DNA from: Micromonospora okii
GTDB taxonomy: Bacteria; Actinomycetota; Actinomycetes; Mycobacteriales; Micromonosporaceae
Length of the DNA: 64,000 nucleotides
Direction: 5' to 3'
Assembly (NCBI RefSeq): GCF_020884795.1
Contig: NZ_BBZF01000013.1
Coordinates: 375,791 to 439,790, forward strand
Below the pieces are notes generated by a model that was given only the letters and a program-made list of their open reading frames with translations, searched no databases and had not been told where the DNA came from. A program made the position numbers and the translations under genes. This document shows, piece after piece, positions 9,029 through 18,221 of the stretch; the first letter of the stretch is position 1; each line of letters starts with the position of its first letter.

Positions 9029-9307
9029 GTGTACGGCTGGATCTGGCGCAGGCTGCCGCTCGGGCTGCCCGGCAAGCTGGTCGGCTCGCTGCTGCTCGCC
9101 AGCGCGGCGGTCGCCCTGCTCTGGTACGTGGTCTTCCCCTGGGCGGAGCCGCTGCTCCCCTTCGACGACGTGCAGGTCACCCAGGACTCCGGCGTGCCGG
9201 GCGGCGAGCCCGGCAGCGGCGCCCCGGACGCCCCCGCGGGCGACGAGCACGACCTGCCGTACGACACCGAACAGAACAACTCCCCGCCCCCCACCCCCGA
9301 CAGGTGA
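9029..9307 (+). CDS. Small single-pass membrane protein downstream of sortase
   Basis: A 92-aa protein of unknown function. The GTG start lies right after the sortase stop, so it is probably co-translated. A short basic N-terminus is followed by one transmembrane helix (about residues 14-38, LVGSLLLASAAVALLWYVVF) and an acidic, Pro/Gly-rich tail of about 50 residues. Its position between sortase E and pabA suggests a conserved accessory membrane protein. No domain is recognised. Confidence 0.8.
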   Translation: MYGWIWRRLPLGLPGKLVGSLLLASAAVALLWYVVFPWAEPLLPFDDVQVTQDSGVPGGEPGSGAPDAPAGDEHDLPYDTEQNNSPPPTPDR

Positions 9308-9311
9308 GCCG

Positions 9312-9962
9312 ATGCGCGTCCTGGTGATCGACAACTACGACTCGTTCGTCTTCAACCTGGTGCAGTACCTCGGCCAGCTCGGCGTCGACTGCGAGGTCCG
9401 GCGCAACGACGAGATCGACGTCGCGGAGGTGGGGCGGGTCGGCGCGGCCGGCGTCCTGCTCTCCCCGGGGCCGGGCAGCCCGGACCGGGCGGGCGTCTGC
9501 CTCGACGTCATCCGACGGTACGCGGGCGAGCTGCCCATCTTCGGCGTCTGCCTCGGCCACCAGGCGATCGGCGAGGCGTTCGGGGCCACCGTGGCGCGCG
9601 CGCCGGAGCTGCTGCACGGCAAGACCTCCGAGGTGCGGCACCACTCGGTGGGCGTGCTGGCCGGGCTGCCGGACCCGTTCACCGCGACCCGCTACCACTC
9701 CCTCGCCGTGCTGCCCGAGACGCTTCCCGACGAGCTGGAGGCCACCGGCTGGACGGGCTCGGGCGTGGTGATGGCCATGCGGCACCGGACGCTGCCGGTC
9801 GAGGGCGTCCAGTTCCACCCGGAGTCGGTGCTCACCGAGGGCGGGCACCTCGTGCTGGCCAACTGGTTGGCGAGCTGCGGCCACCCGGAGGCGCTGGAGC
9901 GCGCGCCGGAGCTGGCCGCCGAGGTCGACGCCCGCCGCCGCGCCGCCTTCGCCACGGCGTGA
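9312..9962 (+). CDS. pabA: Glutamine amidotransferase component II of aminodeoxychorismate/anthranilate synthase
   Basis: Class I glutamine amidotransferase that supplies ammonia to chorismate-derived 4-amino-4-deoxychorismate (folate) or anthranilate (tryptophan). The nucleophile Cys lies in FGVCLGHQAIGE, and the His/Glu pair in VQFHPESVLTEGG. The N-terminus VLVIDNYDSFVFNLVQYL is diagnostic of TrpG/PabA. It is 216 aa, with ATG 4 nt after the previous stop. A lone copy beside pknB is a known actinobacterial arrangement and may serve both pathways; the sequence alone does not separate PabA from TrpG. Confidence 0.93.
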   Translation: MRVLVIDNYDSFVFNLVQYLGQLGVDCEVRRNDEIDVAEVGRVGAAGVLLSPGPGSPDRAGVCLDVIRRYAGELPIFGVCLGHQAIGEAFGATVARAPELLHGKTSEVRHHSVGVLAGLPDPFTATRYHSLAVLPETLPDELEATGWTGSGVVMAMRHRTLPVEGVQFHPESVLTEGGHLVLANWLASCGHPEALERAPELAAEVDARRRAAFATA

Positions 9963-9981
9963 CGGGCGCAGGTCGTACCGG

Positions 9982-11799
9982 TCAGCGCTCGGACTCCCGG
10001 GCCGGAGGGGTCGGGAAGAGCGGCAACCCGCCACCGCCTCCGGGCGCGGTCGGCGTGGTGGTGGGGCTCGGGGACGACGGTTCGGCCGAGTCGGTCGGGT
10101 CCGGGGTGGGCTCGGGGACGTCGACCTCGATGGTCACCCGCTTGCCCCGCTCCAACTGGGTGCCGCCGCGGGGGTTCTGGCCGGACACCTTGCCGGCCTG
10201 GTCGGCGGGCACCTCGTCACCGTCGACGATCCGCACCACGTAGCCGGCCTGCTCCAGCTCCCGCTTCGCGTCGTTCGCCGACGAGCCGATGACGTTCGGC
10301 ACCTGCCGGACGTTGCCCCTGGAGACCTTCACCGTCACCTTGGTCTGCTCGGCGACCTTGGTGCCCGAGTCCGGGTCGACGTTCGTGACGACGCCCTCGG
10401 GCTGGGGGCTGGAGACCTCCTCCTTGTCCACCTTCAGGTTGAGGCCCTGGAGCTGCTGTTCGACGTTCTTGAACTGGGAGCCGACCAGCCCGTTCGGAAT
10501 CGTCACCTCCGGCTTGCCGCCGCAGAGCTGGATGGTGACCCCCCGGCCCTTCTCGCTCTGGGTGCTCGGCGGCGGGTCCTGCTGGGCGACCGTGCCCTTC
10601 TTGCAGGTGCTGTTGAAGACCGGGTCGCCGACCGTGGGGACCAGGCCGGCCTTCTCGATCGCTGCCGTCGCCGCCTCCTGGGTCTGGTTGGCCAGGTCGG
10701 GCACGGCGACCTTGTCCGGGCCGCTCTGGTTCATCAGGATGGCGGCGACCAGCGCGATCACCGCGAGCACGCCGAGCGCGGCGAAGACGGCGATCACCCA
10801 GGAGGACGCCTTGCGCTGGCGCGGGTCGCCGACCCGGGCCGGCGGCTGCTGCGGGGTGGTCGCGCCACCGACGACCTGGGTCGGGTACCCGGAGGCGGCG
10901 GTCGCCATCGGCGTGGTCTCGGCCTCGCGCATCAGCGGGGTGGCCAGCACAGGCCGGCCGGCGGCGGCCCGGAGCAGGTCCGCCCGCATCTCGCCGGCGC
11001 TCTGGTAGCGGTTCAGCGGGTTCTTCGACAGCGCCTTGAGCACGATCGCGTCGACGGCGGGGTTGACGTCCGGGTTGATGTCGCTCGGGGTCGGCGGGGC
11101 CTCCCGGACATGCTGGTAGGCCACGCTGACCGGGCTGTCCCCGACGAACGGCGGGTGCCCGCAGACCAGCTCGAACAGCACGCAGCCGGCCGCGTACACG
11201 TCGGAGCGGGCGTCGACGGCCTCGCCGCGCGCCTGCTCGGGGGAGAGATACTGCGCCGTGCCGATGACCGCGCTGGTCTGGGTCATCGTGGTGGCGCCGG
11301 AGGCCAGGGCCCGGGCGATGCCGAAGTCCATCACCTTGACCTGGCCGGTCTGGGTGAGCATCACGTTGCCGGGCTTGATGTCCCGGTGGATGATGCCGTG
11401 CCGGTGGCTGAACTCCAGCGCGGCGCACATGTCGGCGCAGATCTCCAGCGCCCGGCGCGGCTGGAGACGCCCCTCGACGCCCAGCACCTCCTTGAGCGTC
11501 CGCCCGTTGACGAACTCCATCACGATGAACGGCAGCGTCTCGCCGGTCGGCCCGGTCTCCTCGCCGGTGTCGTAGACCGCGACGATGGCCGGGTGGTTGA
11601 GCGAGGCGGCGTTCTGCGCCTCCCGGCGGAACCGCATCTGGAACGTCGCGTCGCGGGCCAGGTCGGCCCGGAGCATCTTGATCGCGACGTCCCGACCGAG
11701 CCGGAGGTCGCGGCCGCGGTGCACCTCGGCCATGCCGCCGTAGCCGAGCAGCTCGCCGACCTGGTACCTGCCACCGAGCAGGCGGGCCTGCGCTGTCAT
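9982..11799 (-). CDS. pknB: Ser/Thr protein kinase PknB with extracellular PASTA domains
   Basis: Transmembrane receptor-like kinase controlling cell-wall synthesis and growth. The kinase domain covers residues about 10-270, with glycine loop LGYGGMAEVHRG, catalytic loop HRDIKPGNVML and DFGIARA. A Pro-rich linker leads to one transmembrane helix (about 335-355). Three PASTA repeats then begin at KVAVPDLAN, EVTIPNGLVG and RQVPNVIGSS, predicted to bind muropeptides or lipid II outside the cell. The protein ends in a Pro/Thr/Gly-rich tail. It is 605 aa. Its ATG overlaps the pknA stop by 4 nt; it is the last gene of the fhaA-to-pknB operon. Mycobacterial PknB has four PASTA units, so this one has one fewer. 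Confidence 0.97.
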   Translation of the reverse strand: MTAQARLLGGRYQVGELLGYGGMAEVHRGRDLRLGRDVAIKMLRADLARDATFQMRFRREAQNAASLNHPAIVAVYDTGEETGPTGETLPFIVMEFVNGRTLKEVLGVEGRLQPRRALEICADMCAALEFSHRHGIIHRDIKPGNVMLTQTGQVKVMDFGIARALASGATTMTQTSAVIGTAQYLSPEQARGEAVDARSDVYAAGCVLFELVCGHPPFVGDSPVSVAYQHVREAPPTPSDINPDVNPAVDAIVLKALSKNPLNRYQSAGEMRADLLRAAAGRPVLATPLMREAETTPMATAASGYPTQVVGGATTPQQPPARVGDPRQRKASSWVIAVFAALGVLAVIALVAAILMNQSGPDKVAVPDLANQTQEAATAAIEKAGLVPTVGDPVFNSTCKKGTVAQQDPPPSTQSEKGRGVTIQLCGGKPEVTIPNGLVGSQFKNVEQQLQGLNLKVDKEEVSSPQPEGVVTNVDPDSGTKVAEQTKVTVKVSRGNVRQVPNVIGSSANDAKRELEQAGYVVRIVDGDEVPADQAGKVSGQNPRGGTQLERGKRVTIEVDVPEPTPDPTDSAEPSSPSPTTTPTAPGGGGGLPLFPTPPARESER

Positions 11800-13271
11800 C
11801 GCGTCTGTCGTCCTTCGCTCGTCGTCGTCTCGCCGCCGCCCGGCAGGAGCCGTTCCACCCGACGGTACGGCGTCCGGGACGAATCGTCGCCCCAGCAGCC
11901 CCGCAGCGCGCCGGAGGCCACGGCCCGGGGGCCGGAGGCGCCGGGGTCACCGGCCGCCGAGTTCTTCCGCACGTTGTAGGAAATCACGCCGGAGCAGAGC
12001 AGGACCAGCGCGGCCAGCAGCACGATCACCAGCACCGCCCCCGGCCTGGACCCGGGGGACTGGGGCGGGGGCGGGGGCAGGGTGGGCTGGCGCGCGTACC
12101 CGACCGGGCCGGGGTGGCGGACCGGAGCCGACGGCACGGCCGCAGCGGCGCGCGGGTAGGCCGGCGCGGCCGTCGCCGGAGGGCGGGGCGCGGGCTGCGG
12201 CGGGGCTGCCGTCATCGGAGGGCGGGGGGCGGGCTGCGGCGGGGCGGCCGGCGGCCGGGGCGCGGCCACCGCGGGGCTGACCGGCGGTGGGGGCTGCGGC
12301 GGGGCGGACGTCGGGACCGGCCGCTGTGCCGCCGCTGGCGGGCGGGGCGGCTGCCGCGACGCGAGCGGCACCTGGGCACGGGCCTGCCGGGTCGGCGGGG
12401 ACGCCGGCGCGGCCGAGACCTGGCCGAGGTGGCCGCCGCCGCGCGACTGCTGCCCGAGCGAGAGCTTCGCCTGCCGGGCCACCCCGGCCAGGGCGGCGGC
12501 GCTGGGCCAGCGCGCGGCCGGGTCCTTGGCCATCGCCCGCTCGACGATCGCCCGGACCTGCGGCGGGATGTCCGCCGGCAGGGGGCGGGGAGCGTCCCGG
12601 ACGTGCTTCATGGCGATTTCGAGCGGGTTGTCGCCCTCGAACGGGCGTCGGCCGGCGAGGCACTGGTACGCGACCACGCCGAGGGCGTACACGTCGGAGG
12701 CGGGCGTGGCGACCGCCCCGGTGGCCTGCTCCGGCGAGATGTACGACGCGGTGCCGAGCACCGAGCCGGCGGCGGTGAGCTGCCCGACCAGGTCGGAGCG
12801 GGCAATGCCGAAGTCGGTGAGCACGAGCGTGCCGTTGGGCCGGACGAGCAGGTTGCCGGGCTTCACGTCGCGGTGCACGATGCCCTTGCAGTGCGCCGCG
12901 TGCAGGGCGTCGGCGGCCTGGGCGAGCAGCGCCATGGTGCGGGCGGGGGTGAGCCGGCCGACCCGGCTCAGCGCCGAGGAGAGGGCGTCGCCCTCGACGT
13001 ACTCCATGACCAGGAAGGCGACCTGCTGGTCGCTGCCGAAGTCATAGATGTCAACCACGCCGGGGTGGTTGATGGTCGCCATGGTGCGGGCCTCGCCCCG
13101 GAACCGCTCGGCGAAGCCCGGCTCGTCCAGCAGCGCCGGGAGCAGGCTCTTCACCGCGACCGTACGGCCCAGCACCTGGTCGGTGCCGCGCCACACGTCA
13201 CCCATGCCGCCACTCGCGATCCGCTCGTCCAGGCGGTAGCGGTTGCCGAGCTGGACGCCGGGGCTGAGCAT
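11796..13271 (-). CDS. pknA: Ser/Thr protein kinase PknA
   Basis: Cytoplasmic-facing kinase acting with PknB on cell-shape and division substrates. The ATG at 13271 (MLSPGVQLGNRYRL) lies 1 nt after the pbpA stop; the longer frame upstream is inside pbpA. The kinase domain (residues about 12-270) shows ERIASGGMGDVWRG-type loop, HRDVKPGNLLV and DFGIARSD. A long Pro/Ala-rich linker (about 290-415) includes imperfect AAPPQPAPRPP repeats, followed by one transmembrane helix (VLVIVLLAALVLLCSGVIS) and a short exported tail. It is 491 aa and has no PASTA domains, as in mycobacterial PknA. Confidence 0.95.
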   Translation of the reverse strand: MLSPGVQLGNRYRLDERIASGGMGDVWRGTDQVLGRTVAVKSLLPALLDEPGFAERFRGEARTMATINHPGVVDIYDFGSDQQVAFLVMEYVEGDALSSALSRVGRLTPARTMALLAQAADALHAAHCKGIVHRDVKPGNLLVRPNGTLVLTDFGIARSDLVGQLTAAGSVLGTASYISPEQATGAVATPASDVYALGVVAYQCLAGRRPFEGDNPLEIAMKHVRDAPRPLPADIPPQVRAIVERAMAKDPAARWPSAAALAGVARQAKLSLGQQSRGGGHLGQVSAAPASPPTRQARAQVPLASRQPPRPPAAAQRPVPTSAPPQPPPPVSPAVAAPRPPAAPPQPAPRPPMTAAPPQPAPRPPATAAPAYPRAAAAVPSAPVRHPGPVGYARQPTLPPPPPQSPGSRPGAVLVIVLLAALVLLCSGVISYNVRKNSAAGDPGASGPRAVASGALRGCWGDDSSRTPYRRVERLLPGGGETTTSEGRQTR

Positions 13272-13272
13272 G

Positions 13273-14778
13273 TCAGCGGCCCCCCGAATCGGCGGCGGCC
13301 GCCTGCATGATCTTGCCGGCGATCCTCGCCGCCTCGCCGCTGCCCCCGTCGCCCGCCTCCTCCAGCACCACACAGACCGCGGAGACCGGGGTGCCGTTCT
13401 TGTCGAGCGCGAAGCCGATGAACCAGCCGTGCGGCGGGGTGCCGGGGCTGACGTCCGCGGTGCCGGTCTTGCCGCCGACCTGGTAGCCGTCGAAGTTCGC
13501 GTTGCGGCCGGTGCCGTTCTTCACCACGCTGACCATCATGTCGCGCAGGTCCGACGCGACCTGCCCGCTGACCGGCTGGCGCAGCTTGTTCGGCTTCGCC
13601 GTGTAGTAGCTGGTGGTGCGGTCGGGTGCGAGCAGCTGCCGGACCAGGTGGGGGCGCATCTGGCTGCCGCCGTTGGCGATCGCCCCGGCGATCAACGCCC
13701 CCTGGAGCGGGGTCATCTTCACGTCGCGCTGCCCGATGGAGGACTGCGCCAAGGCGGCCGGGTCGGTGGCGCCGTCGGGCGCCTCCATCGACCCGGTGCG
13801 GCTGGGCGCCGTCGGCAGCCCGCCCTCGCCGAGCTGGCCGACGGTGAGGTCGTCCTGCTCGAAGCCGAACTGGCGGGCCTTCTCCTTCACCTTGTCGGCC
13901 CCGAGCTTGACGCCGAGCTGGGCGAAGCCGGTGTTGCAGGACTCGGTGACCGCGTTGATGAGGGTGACCTCGGGCTCGGGGCAGATTCCCGGGGCGGCGT
14001 TGCGGATCGGGGCACCCGAGGTCGGCGGCGTCCAGCTCGGCCCCGCCGGGATCGAGGTGTCCTTGCCGACGCCGTTCTCCAGCGCGGCGGCGGCGACCAC
14101 GATCTTGAAGGTGGAGCCCGGGGGCAGCACCTCCGACAGGGCCCGGTTCTTCAGCGGGCCGCCCGGCGCGTTCTCCAGCTTGTTGAACGCGGCCGTCGCC
14201 TCTTCGCTGTCGTGACTGGCCAGCGGGTTCGGGTCGAAGCTCGGCATCGAGACCAGCGCCTGCACCGCGCCGGTGCGCGGGTCGATCGCGATGGCCGCGC
14301 CCCTCTTCGCCCCGACCCGGTTGTCGGCCAGCCCGTTGTACGCGGCGTCCTGGGCCCGCTTGGAGAGCGTGAGCAGGACGTTGCCGCCGCCGGTCTCGTC
14401 GCCGGTGAACATGTCCTTGATCCGGTTGGCGATCAGCGCGTCGCTGGTGCCGGCCAGGAAGTCGTTCTCGACCCGCTCGATGCCGGTGTCGCCGAGGTTG
14501 ACCGGCTTGTAGCCGAGCACGTGCGCGTACTTCTGCCCGCCCGGGTAGGTGCGCAGGTACCGCAGCTTGCCGCTGGTCTCCTTGCTGGTGGCCAGGGCGG
14601 TGCCACCGGCCTCGATGTTGCCGCGCCGGCGCTCGTACTCGGCCACCTGGACCCGGCCGTTGTAGTCGCTGTTGCGGTACTCGTCGGCCTTGTACGCCTG
14701 GATCCAGTTCAGGTTGGCGAAGAGCAACCCGAACAGGACCATGGCGACCACGCCGACGCGGCGAAGGGGTGCGTTCAC
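13273..14778 (-). CDS. pbpA: Class B penicillin-binding protein (PbpA)
   Basis: D,D-transpeptidase that cross-links septal or lateral peptidoglycan, paired with the RodA-type polymerase encoded just upstream. It has one N-terminal transmembrane helix (VGVVAMVLFGLLFANLNWI), a dimerisation domain, and a transpeptidase domain with SxxK in PGSTFKIV, SxN in ESCNTGF and KTG in VGGKTGTAD. It is 501 aa, typical for actinobacterial PbpA. The start overlaps the rodA stop by 4 nt, and pknA follows after 1 nt, indicating tight translational coupling. Regulation by PknA/PknB phosphorylation is known in the family, not visible here. Confidence 0.96.
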   Translation of the reverse strand: MNAPLRRVGVVAMVLFGLLFANLNWIQAYKADEYRNSDYNGRVQVAEYERRRGNIEAGGTALATSKETSGKLRYLRTYPGGQKYAHVLGYKPVNLGDTGIERVENDFLAGTSDALIANRIKDMFTGDETGGGNVLLTLSKRAQDAAYNGLADNRVGAKRGAAIAIDPRTGAVQALVSMPSFDPNPLASHDSEEATAAFNKLENAPGGPLKNRALSEVLPPGSTFKIVVAAAALENGVGKDTSIPAGPSWTPPTSGAPIRNAAPGICPEPEVTLINAVTESCNTGFAQLGVKLGADKVKEKARQFGFEQDDLTVGQLGEGGLPTAPSRTGSMEAPDGATDPAALAQSSIGQRDVKMTPLQGALIAGAIANGGSQMRPHLVRQLLAPDRTTSYYTAKPNKLRQPVSGQVASDLRDMMVSVVKNGTGRNANFDGYQVGGKTGTADVSPGTPPHGWFIGFALDKNGTPVSAVCVVLEEAGDGGSGEAARIAGKIMQAAAADSGGR

Positions 14779-16271
14779 GGCCGGATCACCTCCGTGGGGG
14801 CACCGTGCAGTTGCTCGGGCGGGCCGCCTCCGGGCCGGGCCGCCGTGCCGCCGGGCCCCCCGGTCATCGGCCGGCGCGCGGCGTCGGAGACGCGCATCAG
14901 CACGATGATGAGCAGCCAGTTCGCCATCAGCGACGAGCCACCGGCGGAGAGGAACGGGGTGGTCTGGCCGGTCAGCGGGATGAGCTTGCTGATGCCGCCG
15001 ACGATCACGAAGACCTGGAGGCCGAGGGTGAAGGCGAGACCCCCGGCGAGCAGCTTGCCGAACGAGTCCCGGACGGCCAGCGCGGCGCGCAGCCCCCGCT
15101 CCACGATCAGCAGGTAGACCACCAGCAGGGCGGAGAGCCCGAACAGGCCGATCTCCTCGCCGATGCCGGCGAAGATGAAGTCGTTCTGCACCTCGGGGAT
15201 CTCCAGCGGCTCGCCGCCGCCCGGCCCGGCCCCGAACAGGCCGCCGCTGCCCAGCGCCAGCAGGCCCTGGACGAGCTGGTAGCCGTCCTGGTAGGGATCG
15301 GCGAACGGGTCCAGCCAGATCTCGGCGCGCAGGTGGAAGTTGGCGAACGGCCCGCCGATGACGCCCCCGAGCACGTACGCGAGGTAGGCGCCGCCGAAGA
15401 ACAGGATCAGGCCGATGAGCAGCCAGCTCACCCGTTCGGTGGCGATGTAGAGCGTCACCACGAACATGCCGAAGTAGAGCAGCGAGGTGCCCAGGTCCTT
15501 CTCGAAGACGAGCACCAGCACGCTCAGCGCCCAGACCGCGAGCACGGGCCCCAGGTCCCGTCCGCGCGGGAAGTCGATGCCGAGGAACCGGTGGCTGGCC
15601 AGGGAGAGCACCTCGCGCTTGCGCACCAGGTAGTAGGCGAAGAAGGCGAGCAGCGCGAGCTTGGCGAACTCACCGGGCTGAATCTGCCCCAGCCCGGGGA
15701 TGATGATCCAGAGCTTCGCGCCGTAGATCTCCGAGTACCTCGCGGGGAGCACCGCCGGGATCATCACCAGCACGATGCCGGCCAGGCCCAGGGTGTACGC
15801 GTACCGGGACACCGAGCGGTGGTCCCGCATCAGCGCCAGCAGCCCGGCGGCGAGGGCCACCGACGCGAGCGTCCAGGCGAGCTGACGCCCGCCGTTGCCG
15901 GCGAAGATCGCCAGCGTCTCCCGGTCGCCGGGGTCGGCCTTGGCCAGGTCGAGCCGGCGCAGGAACCCGACGCCGATCCCGTTGAGCAGCGCCACCGCGG
16001 GCAGCAGCGCGGGATCGGCGAACGGTGCCAGGAACCGGACGGCGACGTGCATGGCGAGGAAGAGCGCCGCCAGCACGGCGGTCGGCATCCAGAAGTCCGC
16101 GGTGACCGTGTCGAGCACGGTCGCCTCCACCGTCGCGCCGTACGCGGCGACCAGCACCAGGGCCAGCAGCAGCAGCGACAGTTCGGCGTTGCGCCGGGAC
16201 CGGGCCAGGCGCACGCCGGGCTGCTCGCCCGTCGTGGCGGGCGAGGCTGCCGGTGCGGCCGCTGCGGTCAC
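14775..16271 (-). CDS. rodA: FtsW/RodA/SpoVE family peptidoglycan polymerase
   Basis: SEDS-family integral membrane glycosyltransferase that polymerises lipid II. About ten to twelve hydrophobic helices are visible over 498 aa. Family signatures include GIGVGFLRRLDLAKA near residue 95, the PGEFAKLALLAFFAYYLV region, the catalytic-type Asp region EKDLGTSLLYFGMF, and the C-terminal GGISKLIPLTGQTTPFLSAGGSS. The GTG start at 16271 is preceded by GAGGAC. The C-terminus is Pro/Gly-rich. It lies directly upstream of pbpA, its expected transpeptidase partner. Confidence 0.96.
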   Translation of the reverse strand: MTAAAAPAASPATTGEQPGVRLARSRRNAELSLLLLALVLVAAYGATVEATVLDTVTADFWMPTAVLAALFLAMHVAVRFLAPFADPALLPAVALLNGIGVGFLRRLDLAKADPGDRETLAIFAGNGGRQLAWTLASVALAAGLLALMRDHRSVSRYAYTLGLAGIVLVMIPAVLPARYSEIYGAKLWIIIPGLGQIQPGEFAKLALLAFFAYYLVRKREVLSLASHRFLGIDFPRGRDLGPVLAVWALSVLVLVFEKDLGTSLLYFGMFVVTLYIATERVSWLLIGLILFFGGAYLAYVLGGVIGGPFANFHLRAEIWLDPFADPYQDGYQLVQGLLALGSGGLFGAGPGGGEPLEIPEVQNDFIFAGIGEEIGLFGLSALLVVYLLIVERGLRAALAVRDSFGKLLAGGLAFTLGLQVFVIVGGISKLIPLTGQTTPFLSAGGSSLMANWLLIIVLMRVSDAARRPMTGGPGGTAARPGGGPPEQLHGAPTEVIRP

Positions 16272-16302
16272 GACGATGTCCTCGGTTCTCTCGCCCCGAC
16301 GC

Positions 16303-17730
16303 TCACTCGGCCGACCGGCACCCGGCCGGGTCGACCGGCGGCACGGTGTCGGTGGGAAGCACGTCGGGTGTGACGGTCGGCTCGGTGGTCGGTGTGGCGG
16401 CGGGTCGGCCGCTGCTGGACGCCTTGCCGCTCGGACGGGGGCTGGCCGGCGTCTTCGAGGCCGACGGGGACACCGCGCCCGGGGTGGGGCTCGGCGTCGG
16501 GGTCGGCTGGCAGATCGGCTTGAGGTTCGGGTTGAGCGGGTCGTCGCTGGTCAGCTCGGCGAGGCGGCGCTCGGCGTCGGGCTCGTCCTTGGCCGGGATG
16601 CCCTGCTTGACCTGCTCCTGCGCGGCCAGGGTCAGGTCGTCCAGCTCGGCCGGGCTGGTGGAGTGCACCGCCGAGAGGTCCAGGCCGGCGATCTGCCCCT
16701 CGACGCCCCGGAAGACGGCCACCCGGCCGTCGTCGGTGGCCCCGACGTAGTACTGCCGCTGGGTGTAGCTCCACCCGCCGAAGAGCGCGCCGCCGAGGAT
16801 GACCAGCAGGCCGGCCAGCGTCGCCAGGGTCCGCAACGGGCGGCGCTTCGGGCGCTCGTCGCCCTCGTCGTCGGCCGGTTCCTCGGGCGCGGGCGGCCGG
16901 GGCGCGGAGAGCGCCGAGGCGCGCGCGGCGGGGGTGGAGACGTCGGCAGAGGTGGCCATGCCCCGGTCCCGGGCGGCGGCGCCGCCGACGATGGGGCTCG
17001 CCTCGACGATGTCCTGGTCGGTGGCGTCGGCGATGATCACCGTGATGTTGTCCGGGCCGCCACCGCGCAGCGCGAGCTGGACGAGCCGCTCGACGCACTG
17101 CTGCGGGTCGGCGTACTCGCGCATGGTGTCGGCGATGGTCTCGGCGCTGACCACCCCGGAGAGACCGTCGCTGCAGATCAGGTAGCGGTCGCCGGGGCGT
17201 ACCTGGCGGACGCTGTACTCCGGGTCGATGTCGCGGCCGTCCAGCGCCCGGGTGAGCAGCGAGCGTTGGGGGTGGCTGCTCGCCTCCTCGGCGCTGATCC
17301 GGCCCTCGTCGACGAGCATCTGGACGTACGTGTCGTCCTTGGTGATCTGCGCGAACTCGCCGTTGCGCAGGAGATAGGCCCGCGAGTCGCCGATGTGGAC
17401 CATGCCCAGCTTGGTGCCGGAGAAGAGGGTCGCGGTCAGCGTGGTGCCCATCCCCTCCAGTTGCGGGTTGGCGTCCACGGTGTCGCGGAGCTGCTGGTTG
17501 GCGGTGCCCACGGCCGAGCGCAGCGCGTCGACGAGGGCGTCACCGGGGACGTCCTGGTCGAGCGGCTCCATGGCACCGATGACGATGTTGCTGGCGACGT
17601 CACCGGCGGCCATGCCGCCCATGCCGTCGGCGACGGCGAGAAGCCGCGGCCCGGCGTAGACGGAGTCCTGGTTACCGTCTCGGATCAGACCGCGGTCGCT
17701 GTGGGCCGCATAGCGCAGGGTCAGAGTCAT
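16303..17730 (-). CDS. pstP: PP2C-family Ser/Thr phosphatase PstP
   Basis: Metal-dependent phosphatase that reverses PknA/PknB phosphorylation. The catalytic domain covers residues about 1-235, with DGNQDSVYAGPRLLAVADGMGGMAAG split over two metal-binding motifs (DxxNQDS and DGMGG) and SDGLSG plus the GGPDNITVI end motif. A basic linker precedes one transmembrane helix (about residues 300-320), then an extracellular Pro/Ser/Thr-rich tail ending in PAGCRSAE. It is 475 aa. The start overlaps the fhaB stop by 4 nt. Confidence 0.96.
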   Translation of the reverse strand: MTLTLRYAAHSDRGLIRDGNQDSVYAGPRLLAVADGMGGMAAGDVASNIVIGAMEPLDQDVPGDALVDALRSAVGTANQQLRDTVDANPQLEGMGTTLTATLFSGTKLGMVHIGDSRAYLLRNGEFAQITKDDTYVQMLVDEGRISAEEASSHPQRSLLTRALDGRDIDPEYSVRQVRPGDRYLICSDGLSGVVSAETIADTMREYADPQQCVERLVQLALRGGGPDNITVIIADATDQDIVEASPIVGGAAARDRGMATSADVSTPAARASALSAPRPPAPEEPADDEGDERPKRRPLRTLATLAGLLVILGGALFGGWSYTQRQYYVGATDDGRVAVFRGVEGQIAGLDLSAVHSTSPAELDDLTLAAQEQVKQGIPAKDEPDAERRLAELTSDDPLNPNLKPICQPTPTPSPTPGAVSPSASKTPASPRPSGKASSSGRPAATPTTEPTVTPDVLPTDTVPPVDPAGCRSAE

Positions 17731-18215
17731 GGCCGTAATTCGAGAGAGGTGCGGCCGATGCGGATCGGCACGCCGAGGGGAACGGGGGTCGGTCCGGTGA
17801 CCTTAGCGCGATCCAGGTAGGTGCCGTTAGTCGATCCGAGGTCCTCCACGAACCACTGCCCGTCGCGCGGCACGAGCCGGGCGTGTCGCGCCGAGGCGTA
17901 GTCGTCGGTGATGACCAGCGTCGAATCCTCGGCCCGCCCGATGGTGATCTGAGCCTCGCCCAGGGTGATCCGGGTGCCGGCGAGCTGGCCGGCGGTCACC
18001 ACCAACTGGTGCGCGGCCCTGCCCCGCTTCGCCTTCGCCGGCTTGGGCGCCGGCTGCCCGGTCGCGGCCCCCACCGTGCGCGGCGCGGCCACCAGCCGGC
18101 CCGACCGGGCCCCGGCGAACAGGTCCCGGCGGATGACGCCGACCACCGTGAACACGAAGATCCACAGAAGGATGAGGAACCCGAACCGGGCGACGGTGAT
18201 GACGAGTTCCGGCAA
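17727..18215 (-). CDS. fhaB: FHA-domain protein FhaB
   Basis: Membrane-anchored phosphothreonine reader for the PknA/PknB pathway (FipA-interacting family). The start is a rare TTG at 18215, supported because the N-terminus MPELVITVARFGFLILLW matches the family start; no convincing ribosome site precedes it, so translation may be coupled to fhaA, whose stop is 6 nt upstream. It has a transmembrane helix at residues 8-28, a basic linker and an FHA domain with GRAEDSTLVI, DYASARHARLV and STNGTYLD. It is 162 aa. Confidence 0.93.
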   Translation of the reverse strand: MPELVITVARFGFLILLWIFVFTVVGVIRRDLFAGARSGRLVAAPRTVGAATGQPAPKPAKAKRGRAAHQLVVTAGQLAGTRITLGEAQITIGRAEDSTLVITDDYASARHARLVPRDGQWFVEDLGSTNGTYLDRAKVTGPTPVPLGVPIRIGRTSLELRP

Positions 18216-18221
18216 GGCGGA